Origin: Doris montereyensis
Taxonomy: Eukaryota > Mollusca > Gastropoda > Nudibranchia > Dorididae
DNA: 64,000 nt
Reading direction: 5' to 3'
Assembly (NCBI GenBank): GCA_037039925.1
Contig: JAXRKP010000266.1
Location: forward strand, 37,501-101,500
Below are positions 58,131 through 64,000 of the stretch, in pieces. The position numbers were made by a program, and so were the translations under genes. The notes beneath the pieces are model-generated. The model searched no databases. It was not told the DNA's origin and saw nothing but the letters and a program-made list of their open reading frames with translations. The stretch's first letter is position 1. Every line of letters starts with the position of its first letter.

Positions 58131-58554
58131 ACTTCAGTGGTTTGTTTATGACTGAAAAGATGACATGGAACAAAAATGGTGGTACAGTAGTCTCCACCAA
58201 ATTGCACGTTGTCAAAATGCATGATTGTCAAAATGCACGTCTTTTTTCATGTAACCGAATTTTACAACGCTAATAACCCTCTCAAAGTGCAACAACGACT
58301 GGCTTGGTTTTGCCAAAATGCAACACGTTTTTGTAAGTCCGTCTGCAAATTGTTGCATTTAAAGAATCAATTCCTGTATAAAAAAATACACTTGATAACC
58401 TCTTCTGTCCTCGTCCCGGTGACAAAATCTGTCACGCACGTGTCTGTGTGTATCATCTAGATAACTAGTCTCGGCTGTCTCAACTGTGGTCACCCTTGCC
58501 CACCCCTTCTCTCCCTGACTCGATAGGTCTGCCAGATAGACAGTCCGATCGGCT

Positions 58555-58862
58555 CCCTCTCTTTGATCGTCTCCCTCGCTCATCTTTGATCGACTCCTCT
58601 CTCATCTTTGATCGACTCCTCTCATCTTTTGATCGCGCCCCCTCTCTCATCTTTGATCGACTCCTCTCATCTTTGATCGCCCCCCCTCTCTCTCATCTTT
58701 GATCGTCTCCCTCTCTCATCTTTGATCGTCTCCCTCTCTCATCTTTGATCGACTCCTCTCATCTTTGATCGCCCCCTCTCTCATCTTTGATCGACTCCCT
58801 CTCATCTTAGATCGCCCCCCTCTCTCATCTTTGATCGTCTCCCTCTCTCATCTTTGATCAGG
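58555..58862. repeat. 20-23-bp minisatellite with 12 exact CTTTGATC motifs
   Basis: The unit is CTCTCTCATCTTTGATCGTC with variable CC runs. Fourteen units, of which twelve keep CTTTGATC exactly (variants TTTTGATC and CTTAGATC). Confidence 0.93.
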
Positions 58863-58897
58863 GTGAAAAAATCTGAGAGAGGTTTTGTGTCACTTGT

Positions 58898-59420
58898 ACC
58901 TATGGAGATTGCACTCTGTATGATAGGCAAGTTATCCTTTTACCTATGGAGATTACACTCTGTATGGTAGGCAAGCTATCCTTTTACCTATGGAGATTTC
59001 CTCTGTATGATAGGCAAATGGAGATTGCACTCTGTATGATAGGCAAGCTATCCTTTCACCTATGGAGATTACACTCTGTATGATAGGCAAATGGAGATTG
59101 CACTCTGTATGGTATGCAAGCTATCCTTTCAAATATGGAGATTACACTCTGTATGATAGGCAAGTTATCCTTTTACCTATGGAGATTGCACTCTGTATGA
59201 TAGGCAAGCTATCCTTTTACCTATGGAGATTACACTCTGTATGATAGGCAAGCTATCCTTTCACCTATGGAGATTACACTCTGTATAATAGGCAAGTTAT
59301 CCTTTTACCTATGGAAATTGCACTCTGTATGATAGGCAAGCTATCCTTTTACCTATGGAGATTGCACTCTGTATGATAGGCAAATGGAGATTGCACTCTG
59401 TATGATAGGCAAGCTATCCA
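58898..59420. repeat. 44-bp minisatellite, about 12 units
   Basis: The unit is TACCTATGGAGATTGCACTC, then TGTATGATAGGCAAGCTATC and CTTT. Several units are shortened, joining GGCAA directly to ATGGAG. Confidence 0.95.
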
Positions 59421-59551
59421 AAAAAATATATCTTTACCGAATGGAATGAGTTGTGGCATTTGACTCCATCAAATTGCACATTTGCTAAAATGCAAAATTG
59501 CTGTGTCACCCGTGGACCGTGCATTTTGGGGGAGACTACTCACAACTACTG

Positions 59552-59960
59552 TATAACACACCCCCTTTCAGACTCCAGGCTTCACTTTAAACAGTGGGCT
59601 TTGTTACTCGTTGAATCTACCTGTAGAACCAGCCAACCACTCACCTCTGGTAAACAACTCAGGGATTTCCCTTTAAACCCTGGGCTTCCCTGAGCTTTGT
59701 TACTTGTTGAACCTACCAGTAAAACCAGCCAACCCACCCACGTCTGGTAAACTCAAAAATATCAAAAGATTTATGTATTAATAAATGTAATCAAAAGTTC
59801 AGAGTCATCCATCTATCATTCATCCTACTCATACAGCCATATCTCATGAAGTTTACAGATTTGCAGTGAATCAACATATTCAACTGGTTAAAATGTTTAT
59901 TTAAAAGAAAGTTAAAATTAATAATATGATTAATCAAAAAGATTCAGAGATCATTCAATT
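59552..59960. other. No gene seen
   Basis: Unique sequence. It includes GGTTAAAATGTTTATTT (59886-59902), which reappears inside the next array. Confidence 0.6.
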
Positions 59961-59969
59961 GATATAATT

Positions 59970-61088
59970 ATCAATATCACATTGAGCCATATCTGGTGAC
60001 ATTTCAATATCACATTGAGGTATACAAGACATTTCAATATCACATTGGTTAAAATGTTTATTTCAATATCAAAGTTAAACTTGACATTTAATATCACATT
60101 GAGGTATACACTGGTGAATTTCAATATGATAAGAGGTATACACTGGTGACATTTCAATATCACATTGAGGTATACAATGAATTTCAATATCAAATTGAGG
60201 TATACAGTGGTGACATTTCAATATCACATTGAGGTATACACTGGTGACATTTCAATATCACATTGAGGTATACAGTAGTGACATTTCAATATCACATTGA
60301 CAGTATACAGTAGTGACATTTCAATATCACATTACAGTATACACTGGTGACATTTCAATATCACATTGAGGTATACAATAGTGACATTTCAATATCACAT
60401 TGAGGTATACAGTGGTGACATTTCAATATCAAATTACGGAGTGGTGACATTTCAATATCACATTGAGTATACAGTGGTGACATTTCAATATCACATTACG
60501 GTATACAGTAGTGACATTTCAATATCACATTAAGGTATACAGTGGTGACATTTCAATATCACATTACAGTATACACTAGTGACATTTCAATATCACATTG
60601 AGGTATACAGTAGTGACATTTCAATATCACATTACGGTATACAGTAGTGACATTTCAATATCACATTAAGGTATACAGTGGTGACATTTCAATATCACAT
60701 TAAGGTATACAGTGGTGACATTTCAATATCACATTGAGGTATACAGTAGTGACATTTCAATATCACATTACGGTATACAGTAGTGACATTTCAATATCAC
60801 ATTAAGGTATACAATAGTGACATTTCAATATCACATTACAGTATACAGTAGTGACATTTCAATATCACATTAAGGTATACAGTGGTGACATTTCAATATC
60901 ACATTAAGGTTACAATGGTGACATTTCAATACAGTACAGTGACATTTCAATATCACATTAAGGTATACAATGGTGACATTTCAATATCACATTAAGGTAT
61001 ACAGTGGTGACATTTCAATATCACATTAAAGTATACAGTGGTGACATTTCAATATCACATTAAAGTATACAATGGTGACATTTCAATA
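59970..61088. repeat. 34-bp minisatellite, about 32 units
   Basis: The unit is ACATTTCAATATCACATTGA then GGTATACAGTGGTG. Left-hand units are irregular and include a patch of the left flank at 60047-60079. CATTAAGG and CATTACGG variants dominate the right half. Confidence 0.95.
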
Positions 61089-62555
<1,467 letters not shown>

Positions 62556-62561
62556 AAAAAC

Positions 62562-62666
62562 AGATGGAAGAAATAGTCAATTTAGACTACAATAATGATG
62601 GAAGAAAGTCAATTTAGACTACAACATAATGATGGAAGAAATAGTCAATTTAGACTACACCATAAT
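62562..62666. repeat. About 34-bp repeat, 3 units
   Basis: ATGGAAGAAATAGTCAATTT followed by AGACTACAATAATG. Confidence 0.88.
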
Positions 62667-63009
62667 AAACCAAACCTAACATACCAGAGAATGCCAGTAC
62701 CCAGGAAATACATGAAGTTTAAGACAATTAATTATAGTGGTTGGAATAACACAGTTTTGTGCAAGAAAGCCAAATAGTCCATTACCATTCCCAAGAGAAC
62801 CTTTCCTATAAACATGTCAAGAGAAATGTTACATAGTTTGAACAAATCCCATTTTTAAATCATGATAGATGTGTCTAGAAGAACCTGCAACACAAGACTT
62901 AACACAAGAGAAAGTGAAAATGTCCAACAGAATGTAGAATATTTTGTAACTGACAATACACAACAAGAAGTGCCAACAACATGTCAATCAAAATCAAGAA
63001 AGCCAAAGT

Positions 63010-63610
63010 TACAAAAATAGATGCAATCAATCAAAATCGATTTTACATTTGAAAGAACATAGAGCCAACATGATTCAATCAAAATCGATTTTACATTTGA
63101 AAAAGCCAACATGATTCAATCAAAATCGATTTTACATTTGAAAGAACATAGAGCCAACATGATTCAATCAAAATCGATGAAAGAACATAGAGCCACAAGA
63201 GAAAATCGATAAATGTCAAACAGAATGATGCAATAAAATATTATTGTAATTTGAATAATTAAGCCAACATGATACAATCAAAATCGATATTTACATTTGA
63301 AAGAACATAGAGCCAACATGATTCAATCAAAATCGATATTTACATTTGAAAGAACATAGAGCCAACATGATGCAATCAAAATCGATATTTACATTTGAAA
63401 GAACATAGAGCCAACATCAATCAAAATTTCGAGCCAACATGATTCAATCAAAATCGATACTTACATTTGAAAGAACATAGAGCCAACATGATGCAATCAA
63501 AATCGATACTTACATTTGAAAGAACATAGAGCCAACATGATACATTTGAAAGAAATAGAGCCAACATGAAATCAAAATTGATACTTACATTTGAAAGAAC
63601 ATAGAGCCAG
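63010..63610. repeat. About 48-bp minisatellite, about 12 units
   Basis: The unit is GAACATAGAGCCAACATGAT, then TCAATCAAAATCGATATTTA and CATTTGAAA. Early units have CGATTTTAC and later ones CGATATTTAC or CGATACTTAC. One unit region (63194-63260) holds a patch resembling the left flank at 62903-62958. Confidence 0.94.
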
Positions 63611-63660
63611 AAACAAAATAAATATTTTTTTTAAAACAATGAATAGCTCAATGTTTACCC

Positions 63661-63750
63661 CACTGTTGGTCTCATTGGCATTTACTCTGTTCACCATATA
63701 TGCAGTGATTTCAGGGTGAATTTACATGAAGCGGCAAGATGAAAGACACG
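63661..63750 (+). repeat. Dispersed core repeat, copy D
   Basis: GGCATTTACTCTGTTCACCA, GCAGTGATTTCAGGGTGAAT and GAAGCGGCAAGATGAAAGAC. It is followed by GAAAGGAAAAAAGTAGGACC TACCA, which corresponds to the array unit after copy A. Confidence 0.65.
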
Positions 63751-64000
63751 TGAATGAATTGAAAGGAAAAAAGTAGGACCTACCAGCATCACCTGCCAAC
63801 CACCCTTGTCCCCTTAGATATCTCAAACATTGTTTTGACTGTCATCTCCCTCAAACATTGACTGAAAAGAAATTTAAGTCTGCAGTAGCACTGAATCGTT
63901 AAAATCAAATCAAACACGTTAGTTTAAATCAAAATTTGATTAACTGGAGTTTAATTCAAAATCGTAATGCATACAATGACACACTGCCACTGCTGACAGT
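63751..64000. other. No gene seen
   Basis: Unique AT-rich sequence at the window edge. Confidence 0.6.

Larger units (their letters stand above)
58185..59551. mobile_element. TA-flanked terminal-inverted-repeat element (1.37 kb) enclosing two minisatellites
   Basis: Left end TA-CAGTAGTCTCCACCAAATTGCACG; right end, reverse-complemented, TA-CAGTAGT, 9-11 extra bases, then AGTCTCCCCCAAAATGCACG. Subterminal AAAATGCA motifs recur at both sides. CAGT ends with TA duplication suggest the Tc1/mariner/pogo group. No transposase is seen; the interior is largely the two arrays below. Confidence 0.6.

Overview
The window looks like nuclear DNA of an invertebrate animal, most likely a lophotrochozoan and probably a gastropod mollusc. 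The evidence is multi-exon genes with GT/AG introns, a PRDM15-type zinc-finger gene, a RING-NHL gene, remnants of several non-LTR retrotransposon clades, tRNA-derived SINEs, AT-rich introns, TCTAGATC-rich stretches and a very high minisatellite load. The species is inference. No bacterial genes, rRNA genes or CRISPR arrays are visible.

Layout. 1-8.95 kb is a run of minisatellites broken by a 2.0-kb hAT transposon (4972-6986) with terminal inverted repeats and a decayed transposase. 9-13.8 kb holds a SINE, a BED-type zinc-finger fragment (minus strand) and a small pogo/Tigger-like element. 13.83-15.73 kb (minus) is a RING-NHL (TRIM-like) gene with an IRF-like/CCAAT/GC-box upstream region. 16.7-19.4 kb is a dead jockey/CR1-like LINE whose reverse-transcriptase frame has been expanded by a 33-bp in-frame minisatellite. 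19.5-29.4 kb is almost pure tandem repeat: 35-bp, hexamer, 34/37-bp and tetramer arrays.

32.2-50.5 kb (minus) is a nearly complete PRDM15-like gene. I resolved 14 coding exons: PR/SET domain, acidic/AT-hook region, about 21 C2H2 fingers and an acidic, glutamine-rich C terminus. Its introns carry SINEs, a piggyBac-like MITE (46034-46676) and two minisatellites, one of which has amplified a splice donor. 51-64 kb is intergenic or upstream repeat: LINE and RTE fragments, long TC/TA microsatellites, a TA-flanked terminal-inverted-repeat element (58185-59551) enclosing two minisatellites, and further arrays.

Three themes stand out. First, several minisatellites contain patches copied from their own flanking DNA. 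Second, an undescribed dispersed core of about 85 bp (4 copies) sits next to repeat arrays. Third, both main genes carry frame breaks, several of which fit single missing bases, suggesting an unpolished long-read consensus. Long open frames inside the arrays are by-products of stop-free repeat units and are not annotated as genes.
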